NCBI RefSeq assembly: GCF_002953215.1 | Contig: NZ_CP026378.1 | Coordinates: 3,888,540 to 3,952,539, forward strand | Length of the DNA stretch: 64,000 bases | Source: Mixta calida | Lineage (GTDB): Bacteria; Pseudomonadota; Gammaproteobacteria; Enterobacterales; Enterobacteriaceae | Direction: 5' to 3' | In this document: one piece after another, positions 57,791 through 64,000 of the stretch | Position numbering within the stretch: position 1 is the stretch's first letter | How the letters are laid out: every line of letters starts with the position of its first letter | Notes under the pieces: model-generated | What the model saw: only the letters and a program-made list of their open reading frames with translations | The model's database searches: none | What the model was told of the DNA's origin: nothing | Made by a program: the position numbers and the translations under genes

Positions 57791-57912
57791 GGTTTTTTCT
57801 CCCGTCATTATCCGACCACCATGCTAACAAGCTATCGGCGTTAAGCGGCGCAGCGCGCCAGAAGTTCTCCAGCCGCACGCTTTTGTTTACGCCAGGAAAC
57901 AATCGCCGTTAT

Positions 57913-58815
57913 TCAGACTTCCGCTGCGGCCAGCGCCGTCCGTAACTTTTCACAGAACAGCGCCGTCAGCGCGCTGGCGGGTTCAGTGACGCCCGACACC
58001 AGGTAGCTGTGATAGCAGTCCATCCGCCAGCCGGACAGCAGACGCACCAGATGCCCCGCACGCTGTGCCGAACGGGTGATGTAGCAGGGAAGATAAGCGA
58101 TGCCCGCGCCCGCGATAGCGGCGCTCAGCAACGCCTCACTGTTGTTGATGCGAAAACGGCTGTGCACGTCGATATGCAGCTTCTGTTTTCCCTGGCGAAA
58201 CGGCAGGGAGAGCGTATGCGCCGGGCCGCGAAACAGCAGAAAGTCGTGACGCGGCAGCTGGTGCGGATGAATAAGCGGCTCGCGTGCGACCGGATAGTCC
58301 GGTGCCGCAAACAGTCCCCACTCCACCTGCGACAGCGCGTGACAGGCGGCGACCGGCGGAGGCGCCGGCCCGACCGTCACCGCCAGATCGTAGCGATCGC
58401 ACTGCCAGTCAATTGATCGATCGGTCAGATCGAGATCGACCTGCACATGAATATGCCGCGCTACAAAAGCATTCAGCACCGGCAGGACAAACTGGCGACC
58501 AAAATTGACCGGCGCGATCAGCCGTAGATTGCCCGCGGGTTCCTGATGGTAGTCGCGGATAAAGGCGTCGGCGTTGTTCGCCTCCTGCAATGCCTTCGCG
58601 CAGAACTGATACCAGGCGCGCCCAACCTCGGTTACGGCAATGCGTCGGGTGGTGCGCTCCAGCAGTTTGACGCCAAGGCGGATCTCCAGCTGCGCAATCT
58701 CTTTACTGACGAAGGATTTTGACAGACCGAGGCTGTTCGCCGCTTCGGTAAAACTGTGGGTTTCCACCACGCGCGCGAATACCATCATCGCGGTGATATT
58801 TTCAATCGAATGCAT
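57913..58815 (-). CDS. LysR-family transcriptional regulator
   Basis: 300 residues. N-terminal winged helix (about 8-66: MVFARVVETHSFTEAANSLGLSKSFVSKEIAQLE) and C-terminal LysR substrate-binding domain (about 92-295) of the CrgA/DhcR-like group. Co-oriented and upstream of the MFS gene. No divergent partner gene; the upstream neighbour (katN) is on the same strand and ends in a terminator. Targets unknown. Confidence 0.9.
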   Translation of the reverse strand: MHSIENITAMMVFARVVETHSFTEAANSLGLSKSFVSKEIAQLEIRLGVKLLERTTRRIAVTEVGRAWYQFCAKALQEANNADAFIRDYHQEPAGNLRLIAPVNFGRQFVLPVLNAFVARHIHVQVDLDLTDRSIDWQCDRYDLAVTVGPAPPPVAACHALSQVEWGLFAAPDYPVAREPLIHPHQLPRHDFLLFRGPAHTLSLPFRQGKQKLHIDVHSRFRINNSEALLSAAIAGAGIAYLPCYITRSAQRAGHLVRLLSGWRMDCYHSYLVSGVTEPASALTALFCEKLRTALAAAEV

Positions 58816-58888
58816 GTAACGATCCCGTCAGAGCGTGACGGACAGAGTGGCAAAAAGAGGGGGTAAAAGCCAGCGTTCGGAGAGGGTG

Positions 58889-58916
58889 AAAAAGCGGGGC
58901 CGCCAGTCAGCGGCCC
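58889..58916 (-). terminator. Terminator after katN
   Basis: Minus-strand GGGCCGC / GCGGCCC stem, then a T-run of five (A-run at 58889-58893). Confidence 0.8.
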
Positions 58917-58922
58917 AGCGGA

Positions 58923-59819
58923 TTATTTTTTCTTCTCTTTCTGCAACTCAGCAGGTACAGCCTGAGAGCCCAGCTCAGCGCCGGTCATCGGATTGACATC
59001 GGGGTTGGAGCTGGTGCGCAGCGCCATGCTTTCCAGATCGGCTTTTTCGCCTTTAGAGAGCATGACCGACGCCAGGCCGTCGCCGCCGTCAACCGCCGGC
59101 TGCGGATCTGCGACGTAATCGAAATTCTCGTCGGAGTTCCAGCTGCCGCGCACTTCACCGCCTTCAGACATATTGAAGTAGGTGTTGGCATACTGCTCGA
59201 TCGGGGGCAATTTGCCCGGCGGGAAGTTATTGCGAATTGAATACAGGGCTTTTTCAAACGAAATCTGGTGCGCGACTTCACGCGTCATCAGGAAGCCCAG
59301 CGCATCTTTGACGCCCGGATCGTCCGTCAGGTTGATCAGACGCTCATAGATGATTTTCGCACGCGCTTCTGCGGCGATGTTAGAGCGCAGATCCGCCGTC
59401 ACTTCACCAATGGTGTCGATGTAGGCTGCGGTCCACGGCACACCGGCAGAGTTCGTCAGCGGCGGCCCACCACCGTACAGCAGCGAGGTGATGTGGCTGT
59501 CGTTGCCGTTGCCGGTTAGGGAACGGTAAAGCTCAGCTTCCTTCTCGGTGCCTTCCGCCAGCGCGCCCTTAGCGCCTTTGTTCAGCATCCCTACCAGGGA
59601 ACCGATGATTTCAAGATGGCTCAGCTCTTCCGTTGCGATATCCAGCAGCATATCTTTGCGGCCCGCATCATCTTCGCCAAGACCCTGGGTAAAATAACGG
59701 CAGGCGGCAGCCAATTCCCCTTGCGGTCCACCAAACTGCTCAAGCAGCAGGTTCGCCAGCCCAGGGTTAGGCTCAGCCACACGTACCGTGTACTGCAACT
59801 GTTTGACGTGTCTAAACAT
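58923..59819 (-). CDS. katN: Manganese (non-haem) catalase KatN
   Basis: 298 residues. A four-helix di-manganese catalase: ligands Glu35 (QGELAAA), Glu65 and His68 (ATEELSHLE), a Glu in IAAEARAK and a His in REVAHQISFEKAL, as in Lactobacillus and Thermus enzymes. It decomposes H2O2 in the cytoplasm. Salmonella carries katN in the sigma-S-dependent yciGFE-katN group, and here yciE precedes it on the same strand (73-base gap) with yciG further up. Clear ribosome site GAGGAG. Confidence 0.95.
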   Translation of the reverse strand: MFRHVKQLQYTVRVAEPNPGLANLLLEQFGGPQGELAAACRYFTQGLGEDDAGRKDMLLDIATEELSHLEIIGSLVGMLNKGAKGALAEGTEKEAELYRSLTGNGNDSHITSLLYGGGPPLTNSAGVPWTAAYIDTIGEVTADLRSNIAAEARAKIIYERLINLTDDPGVKDALGFLMTREVAHQISFEKALYSIRNNFPPGKLPPIEQYANTYFNMSEGGEVRGSWNSDENFDYVADPQPAVDGGDGLASVMLSKGEKADLESMALRTSSNPDVNPMTGAELGSQAVPAELQKEKKK

Positions 59820-59892
59820 TGCTCACTCCTCTGTTAGGGTTGCCAACCGTGGCAACCCCGATAACAGTGAAACGCCATTGCTGGCTTTGGTT

Positions 59893-60399
59893 TTATTTTT
59901 TTGCTTCTGTGTCCGGCTGCGCCGAACGCACCATAAACTGTTCAGTAACGTCTGGCAGGTGGGTCAGCGCCCAGTCAGCCATCGCTTTTTCCTGTTCGCG
60001 GATCTGCTCAAATACGCGTGCGCCTTCGTGGTCGCCCGCCAGTTCAGCGGCAGCGATCAGGGAGGTATAACAGGCGATTTCAAACTGTTCGAAGACATAG
60101 CCGCTAATGGCGCCTTTCACCACTTCGTCAGAAGCGAACATGCCGCCGACAGCCTGGCCCATCGCCGCCACTTTACCCATCATGTCTTTCATGGTGGAGT
60201 TAGAGGTGTCCTGACGATCGATAACCTGTTGCAGCATCTGCTGCTGTTGACGCGTTTCTTCGATATGTTGTTGCAGACGAGATTTCAGATCCGGGTAATG
60301 TTCCAGACGTGCGGACATTTTTTCCAGCATCTCTTCCGCTTGTTTTTCCATTGCATGCGCGTCGCGCAGCCAGCTGAGATAGTTTTCCTGATAAGTCAT
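59893..60399 (-). CDS. yciE: Ferritin-like stress protein YciE (DUF892)
   Basis: 168 residues, ferritin-like four-helix protein of the YciE/YciF family; the sequence (YLSWLRDAHAMEKQAEEML, SGYVFEQFEIACYTSL, ending EAKK) is closest to E. coli YciE. Its biochemical role is unknown; it is expressed under stress with katN. Ribosome site GAGGTG. The paralogue yciF, normally between yciG and yciE, is absent. Confidence 0.92.
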   Translation of the reverse strand: MTYQENYLSWLRDAHAMEKQAEEMLEKMSARLEHYPDLKSRLQQHIEETRQQQQMLQQVIDRQDTSNSTMKDMMGKVAAMGQAVGGMFASDEVVKGAISGYVFEQFEIACYTSLIAAAELAGDHEGARVFEQIREQEKAMADWALTHLPDVTEQFMVRSAQPDTEAKK

Positions 60400-60655
60400 A
60401 TTTTCACCTCGTGATAAGTGACCCAGAAAATAAGCCTGACGTAATAAATAGACGCAACGCCAGAATTATCTCTTTTGCATTATTCATCGATAATTAGCAG
60501 ATAAAGTTTATAATCAAAACTTAAAAAGCGTAGGCAGCGAAACAGTAAATAACAACCCCAACGGCAAAAAAATTTGAGTTATCATTTTGTTAACAAAGAT
60601 TAAAATAAGAATAAACTGAATAGCGTTAGAGAAAGGAAACCTGGATCAAAAATAA

Positions 60656-60696
60656 TAAACCCCCGGCACGCTTAGAAAAACATGCCAGGGGTTAAT
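60656..60696 (-). terminator. Terminator after yciG
   Basis: Minus-strand CCCC-T-GGCA pairs with TGCCGGGG across a 14-base loop, then TTTATTATTTTT. It lies between yciG and yciE, so yciE-katN (promoter somewhere in 60400-60655, an AT-rich stretch with no gene) may be transcribed apart from yciG. Confidence 0.72.
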
Positions 60697-60723
60697 AAAC
60701 AGAATTAGCAAGCAAACTAATTA

Positions 60724-60909
60724 TTAGCTGCCTGACGGACGACCGCCGCCGTGGCTGTTCTGCCCACCTTTTTTACCTGCTTCGGATGCTTTTTCGCGGT
60801 CGTTTTTAAAGTTACCGCCACTGTTCTGGCCGCCTTTTTTACCGGCTTCAGAAGCTTTTTCACGGTCTTCAGCGAAATTACCAGGATTGCCACGATGTTG
60901 TTCAGCCAT
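60724..60909 (-). CDS. yciG: KGG-repeat stress protein YciG
   Basis: 61 residues, two copies of a FxxDREKASEAGKKGGQNS motif (about 12-31 and 34-53), the signature of the KGG/YciG family of small, very hydrophilic stress proteins (E. coli YciG 59 residues). No enzymatic role is expected; in E. coli it is sigma-S dependent. Ribosome site GAGGAGG. Confidence 0.95.
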   Translation of the reverse strand: MAEQHRGNPGNFAEDREKASEAGKKGGQNSGGNFKNDREKASEAGKKGGQNSHGGGRPSGS

Positions 60910-61234
60910 CTATTCCTCCTCGTTATTCCAAAATAATATCCTTATCCAGTACGCTTGTAATGGAGAAGAATATTTGCGACTTCGGGTATAAATTTAGTCG
61001 ACGGACAGGAGAAAGCAAATTGCTAACGCAGCGGCAATAAGCTTTTGATATGACAGCAAACATCATGAAATAACAGGTTTTTTGAAAGATTTAATTACAA
61101 TCAGACGTAAAAAACCAATAAAACCGCCACCGGTAAATAAGCGAAGCGGCAAATGCGTTTTTTTGCCAGTATGGCTATTCAGGACGTATGCGGAAGACAC
61201 AATAGCGGCAGCGCTTTACCGTGAAAGTAAAAAG
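60910..61234. other. Intergenic region between yciG and the AraC gene
   Basis: 325 bases, AT-rich near yciG (its promoter). The plus-strand open frame starting near 61082 runs through the 3' end of the AraC gene and is a shadow. No other feature seen. Confidence 0.5.
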
Positions 61235-61591
61235 CTATTGCCGACATTTCTGGCGGAATTCGCCTGGCGTCATGCCGTAGTGGCGAACGAAGGTTTTGTG
61301 GAAGGTGTCATGTGAAGAAAAACCGTGCTGTACCGCAACGTATTCGATAGTGACGTTATCTTCCACCAGCATTCGCGCTGAAGCGACCAGACGCTTTTCC
61401 CGGCAAAAAGCGGCCAGCGTTTTGCCGGTTACCGCATGAAAATAGCGCTGTAAATACCATTTGGAGTAGCCGGTTTTTTCCGCGCAATCGTCCACCGTAA
61501 TACGCCGATGCGGATTGCTTTCAATCCAGCGCATCAGCTCACGGATAACGCCATAGGTAAAGACTTTTTCACTTGCTGCGCTTACGTTCAT
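61235..61591 (-). CDS. Small MarA/SoxS/RamA-like AraC-family activator
   Basis: 118 residues, only the AraC DNA-binding domain (DDCAEKTGYSKWYLQRYFHAVTG and EYVAVQHGFSSHDTFHKTF), as in MarA (127) and SoxS (107). Proteins of this type bind the mar/sox/rob box as monomers and raise efflux-pump expression. It starts 4 bases inside the stop of the preceding TetR-family gene (ATGA-type overlap), so the two are one transcript. This resembles ramR-ramA logic, though ramR and ramA are divergent in Salmonella. Confidence 0.88.
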   Translation of the reverse strand: MNVSAASEKVFTYGVIRELMRWIESNPHRRITVDDCAEKTGYSKWYLQRYFHAVTGKTLAAFCREKRLVASARMLVEDNVTIEYVAVQHGFSSHDTFHKTFVRHYGMTPGEFRQKCRQ

Positions 61592-62196
61592 GTTAACTCC
61601 CTTTGCGATACGCCCATCACCGGTTGCAGCTCCAGCCGGATGATATGAAGCAGGTTGTTGCGCAGCACATCTTCCCGATCGTTAAGCACGCCGTGCATAT
61701 CCAGCGCATCCTGTCCCAGCGTCAGGCCGATCAGCCGCCATGCCGTGGCTGACGGCGTATCGTGACAGCGCAGCAGGTTTTGCTGGATGCCGCGCGTAAT
61801 CGCGTCGCTGACGGTGTTGTGCCAAAGATTAAGCGCGTAGACGAAGATGTCATGCAGCGCTTTATCCTGCTGGGAAACGACGGAGACTTCGCGCCACAGT
61901 TCCGTTTCATGCTGTGCTTTATCCGGCTCGTATAGCAGCGCCAGCACCGCGTCAATACCGCTCAACGCTTCGCTGGCGGCCTGATGCACAGCCACGGTTT
62001 CATTAACAATGACAAGAAAAGCTTCGCATTTTAGCTGGTTGAGCGAGGCGAAATGGCGGTTGATATGCCCAATGGCCGCGCCGCTCTCTTTGGCGATTTT
62101 GCGGGCGGTAACGGCGGTATAACCTTCTTTCCTGATTAACTTTTTTGCGGCGGCAATCAGAAGATCCGCGCGTGCGTCCGCTTTTAAATAGCCCAT
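61588..62196 (-). CDS. TetR-family regulator paired with the AraC activator
   Basis: 202 residues: TetR helix-turn-helix (about 10-56: DLLIAAAKKLIRKEGYTAVTARKIAKESGAAIGHINRHF) and a ligand-binding C-terminal domain (about 80-195). It overlaps the AraC gene and probably represses the promoter that drives both. A ribosome site is weak. The palindromic TTGAACA..TGTTCAA-like sequences at 62240-62280 just upstream (TTGAACATCCGTTCAAT and TGAACAGATGTTCA) are plausible operators. Confidence 0.87.
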   Translation of the reverse strand: MGYLKADARADLLIAAAKKLIRKEGYTAVTARKIAKESGAAIGHINRHFASLNQLKCEAFLVIVNETVAVHQAASEALSGIDAVLALLYEPDKAQHETELWREVSVVSQQDKALHDIFVYALNLWHNTVSDAITRGIQQNLLRCHDTPSATAWRLIGLTLGQDALDMHGVLNDREDVLRNNLLHIIRLELQPVMGVSQRELT

Positions 62197-62241
62197 CCTT
62201 TTGCCTCGCCTGATTTAACCGGCCCACATTCTGCCTTTTTT

Positions 62242-62279
62242 TGAACATCCGTTCAATATTATTCTGAACAGATGTTCAA
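62242..62279 (-). promoter_or_regulatory. Two inverted repeats upstream of the TetR gene
   Basis: TTGAACATCCGTTCAA (about 62242-62257) and TGAACAGATGTTCA (about 62265-62278), both palindromic with GAAC/GTTC half-sites, lie 46-82 bases before the TetR start. Tandem palindromes at this position are typical autoregulatory TetR operators. Confidence 0.65.
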
Positions 62280-62455
62280 AACTTTCCGTCAAGCGGCTGA
62301 TAAGCATTATGTCGAGTTGTAATCTGAAACTATCTGCTGCTCTTGATGACAGTCAAAACCGAAGTTGTAGCTAATCGTTTGCGCAGCATGCGAAACCGAT
62401 TGCCTATCGTTCTAAACCATCTTTGTGACGTTAATTTTACCCTTTGTGTCATTGT

Positions 62456-62473
62456 TCGTGATCTGAGTCACAA
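62456..62473 (+). promoter_or_regulatory. CRP site of tsx
   Basis: GTGATCTGAGTCAC is a near-perfect CRP box (consensus TGTGA-N6-TCACA). A weaker second half-site (TTTGTGACGTTAA) lies about 35 bases upstream. Two CRP sites with CytR between them control the E. coli tsx P2 promoter, which this layout resembles. Confidence 0.78.
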
Positions 62474-62637
62474 AATGATTGAATCGAAATGAAACAAACT
62501 TTGACAAACGTGAGCAATATCTATTTTCTATCGGCAGGATAGAGGCACCCTATGCGGGCTGCCCCGGCGTACCTGTACGCCTCCCCCGGAGCGGCATACA
62601 ACAATACCTTCCCGTCCAGCAGTGGACACTGATTCGC

Positions 62638-62665
62638 GGCCCTTCTCTGGCTCAGCAGAGAGGCC
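62638..62665 (+). other. Hairpin in the tsx leader
   Basis: GGCC and TCTCTG pair with CAG-AGAGAGGCC around a short loop, ending 20 bases before the tsx ATG. It could occlude or expose the ribosome site; the site itself is poor. Confidence 0.45.
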
Positions 62666-62684
62666 TTTAAGCATGTGGTAAACC

Positions 62685-63554
62685 ATGAAAAATAAAATGT
62701 TGGTGGCTGGCGCGCTGTTGGCTGCGTCATATAGCATCTCTTCTCAGGCGGAAACTGGCGCGCCTACCTATGTGTCAGACTGGTGGCATCAGAGCGTTAA
62801 CGTGGTGGGAAGCAACCACACCCGTTTCGGGCCGCACCTGAACAACGATGTTTATCTGGAATATGAAGCCTTCGCCCATAAAGACTGGTTCGATTTCTAC
62901 GGCTACGTGGATATTCCGAACTTCTTCGGCGCGGCGAACAGCTATCAGCAGGGTATCTGGGACAACGGCTCGCCGCTGTTTATGGAGATTGAACCGCGCT
63001 TTTCTATCGACAAGCTGACCGGCACCGACCTGAGTTTCGGCCCGTTTAAAGAGTGGTACTTCGCCAACAACTATGTCTATGACATGGGCCGCGACCATAA
63101 CAACCGCCAGAACACCTGGTATATGGGCCTGGGCACCGATATCGATACCCACACCAAAATGTCGCTGGCGCTGAACATTTATGCCAAATACCAGTGGGAA
63201 AACTACGGCGCGGCGAACGAAAACAGCTGGGACGGCTATCGCTTCAAGGTAAAATATTTCCTGCCGTTGACTACCTTGTGGGGCGGCAACCTGAGCTATA
63301 TCGGCTTCACCAACTTTGACTGGGGTTCCGATCTGGCGGATAAAACGCCAGGTTCTTTCCGTTCCAGCAACTCTATCGCCTCCAGCCATATCCTGGCGCT
63401 GGGCTACGATCACTGGCACTACTCGGTGGTGGCGCGTTATTTCCATAACGGCGGCCAGTGGGCCGACGGCGCCAACCTGAACTTCGGCGACGGCCCGTTT
63501 GAAGTGAAATCTACCGGCTGGGGTTACTATCTGGTAGTGGGTTATAATTTCTGA
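62685..63554 (+). CDS. tsx: Nucleoside-specific channel Tsx
   Basis: 289 residues; a 12-stranded outer membrane channel for nucleosides and a phage T6/colicin K receptor in E. coli. Signal peptide [22 protein letters not shown], then [57 protein letters not shown] and the C-terminal [10 protein letters not shown] with terminal Phe for barrel assembly. Start ATG 62685. Regulated by CRP (site upstream), and probably by CytR. Confidence 0.97.
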   Translation: MKNKMLVAGALLAASYSISSQAETGAPTYVSDWWHQSVNVVGSNHTRFGPHLNNDVYLEYEAFAHKDWFDFYGYVDIPNFFGAANSYQQGIWDNGSPLFMEIEPRFSIDKLTGTDLSFGPFKEWYFANNYVYDMGRDHNNRQNTWYMGLGTDIDTHTKMSLALNIYAKYQWENYGAANENSWDGYRFKVKYFLPLTTLWGGNLSYIGFTNFDWGSDLADKTPGSFRSSNSIASSHILALGYDHWHYSVVARYFHNGGQWADGANLNFGDGPFEVKSTGWGYYLVVGYNF

Positions 63555-63566
63555 CGTATTTTCTGG

Positions 63567-63591
63567 CGGGGCGGAAATAATGCCCCGTTTT
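63567..63591 (+). terminator. Terminator after tsx
   Basis: CGGGGC, 9-base loop, GCCCCG, then TTTT, starting 13 bases after the stop. Confidence 0.8.
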
Positions 63592-63828
63592 CCTTCCTGA
63601 ATGAATTGGCTTATTAACGATTCCCTTTCCATTAAAGCGTTACTTTTTACTATTATTTATCCTTATATTTATTCCGACAGGCTTACGGTAAAGCGATAAT
63701 CACGATTTACTTTCATTCCGTCTGTCTTATGAGGGAAATCACAAATTCAATAAATAACCGGCGCTGGCTATTTATTTTTTTAACAGCCGTGCTAGCGTAG
63801 CAGCTCAAAGGATTGCTACTGTATTTAC

Positions 63829-63912
63829 AGGCAAAACCTGCGTTTCTGAACAAGCACGGCGACAGTGATTCTCGCTGCGTGGTCATTCAGTTACGCAGGT
63901 TTTTTTTTGCCT
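63829..63912 (+). ncRNA. Possible small RNA or leader hairpin with terminal U-run
   Basis: AGGCAAAACCTGCGT (63829-63843) is complementary to ACGCAGGTT...GCCT (63893-63912), with inner complementary pairs (CTGAA/TTCAG and GCGA/TCGC), giving one long three-part hairpin that ends in nine T. The shape is that of a Hfq-type small RNA end or a leader regulatory hairpin. I do not recognise a known family, and 63592-63828 holds no gene. Confidence 0.4.
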
Positions 63913-63913
63913 C

Positions 63914-64000
63914 ATGAATGGCATAAAAGTTTGCTCTTTTTTTATTGCCGTTTTTCTTATTGCTAACTGTGCAGCAGAGGAATTATTCATTATAAGGAGG
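63914..64000 (+). CDS. Possible exported protein, 5' end only
   Basis: A frame opens at ATG 63914 and runs off the window: MNGIKVCSFFIAVFLIANCA and on to AEELFIIRR. The first 22 residues look like a signal peptide. However, it has no ribosome site and begins right after a T-run, and the last bases (AAGGAGG at the window edge) look like the ribosome site of another gene starting beyond 64000. It may be spurious. Confidence 0.3.
   Translation, partial: MNGIKVCSFFIAVFLIANCAAEELFIIRR

Noticed and set aside
62479..62670. 63-codon frame in the tsx leader
   Set aside because: It needs a TTG start without a ribosome site, and the region is better explained as the CRP-controlled tsx leader.

Overview
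The window looks like chromosomal DNA of an enterobacterium (Enterobacterales, plausibly an Erwiniaceae such as Pantoea, Mixta or Erwinia; this is inferred from protein similarity and gene order, and the genus is not proven). The backbone follows the E. coli 94-minute neighbourhood: frdABCD, blc, ecnB/ecnA, efp, epmB, yjeI, groSL, fxsA, aspA, dcuA, cutA, dsbD, yjdC and a tRNA-Phe. Several accessory blocks interrupt it.

Layout. 1-6.5 kb: the 3' end of a chemotaxis receptor, the fumarate reductase operon, and a flagellin paralogue on the opposite strand with a near-perfect sigma-28 promoter. It sits where ampC/sugE would lie in E. coli. 6.5-8.6 kb: entericidins, EF-P and its lysine aminomutase. 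8.6-16 kb: an EvgA/EvgS-like phosphorelay pair, a DUF1090 protein and an orphan chaperone-usher usher that lacks its C-terminal end. 16-25.5 kb: conserved housekeeping genes (YjeI, GroEL/ES, FxsA, AspA, DcuA, CutA, DsbD, YjdC) and tRNA-Phe. A 70-bp duplication of the tRNA 3' end plus its terminator follows. 25.7-30.3 kb: DinB, YajD, a PTS permease with a MalI-like regulator and paired operators, and the remains of another LacI-type regulator.

30.5-49.2 kb holds the main accessory system, an apparent minus-strand operon: an OmpA-like protein, a 4146-residue secreted adhesin, a TolC-like outer membrane protein, a 95-residue overlapping ORF, an ABC exporter and an HlyD-type adaptor. The adhesin has a BapA-like N-terminus, about 20 Ig-like domains (12 of them in a tandem 348-bp array) and two 917-residue units. 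Each unit carries 14 copies of a roughly 57-residue motif. The first seven copies are almost identical at DNA level between the two units while the other seven have diverged, which points to gene conversion over exactly one half-unit. Upstream lie a frameshifted LuxR-type regulator, a winged-helix protein and about 1.4 kb of AT-rich DNA with no convincing gene.

51.5-64 kb: an alcohol dehydrogenase remnant, a YghX-like hydrolase, a Rob-like regulator, membrane glucose dehydrogenase Gcd, an MFS transporter, a LysR regulator, a stress group (KatN Mn-catalase, YciE, YciG), a TetR-AraC regulator pair, the nucleoside channel Tsx with a CRP site, and at the right edge a structured RNA-like hairpin ahead of an ORF that leaves the window.

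Together the genes describe a facultative anaerobe that respires fumarate (AspA makes fumarate, DcuA exchanges C4-dicarboxylates, FrdABCD reduces it), oxidises glucose in the periplasm, is motile, and builds a very large surface adhesin through type I secretion.
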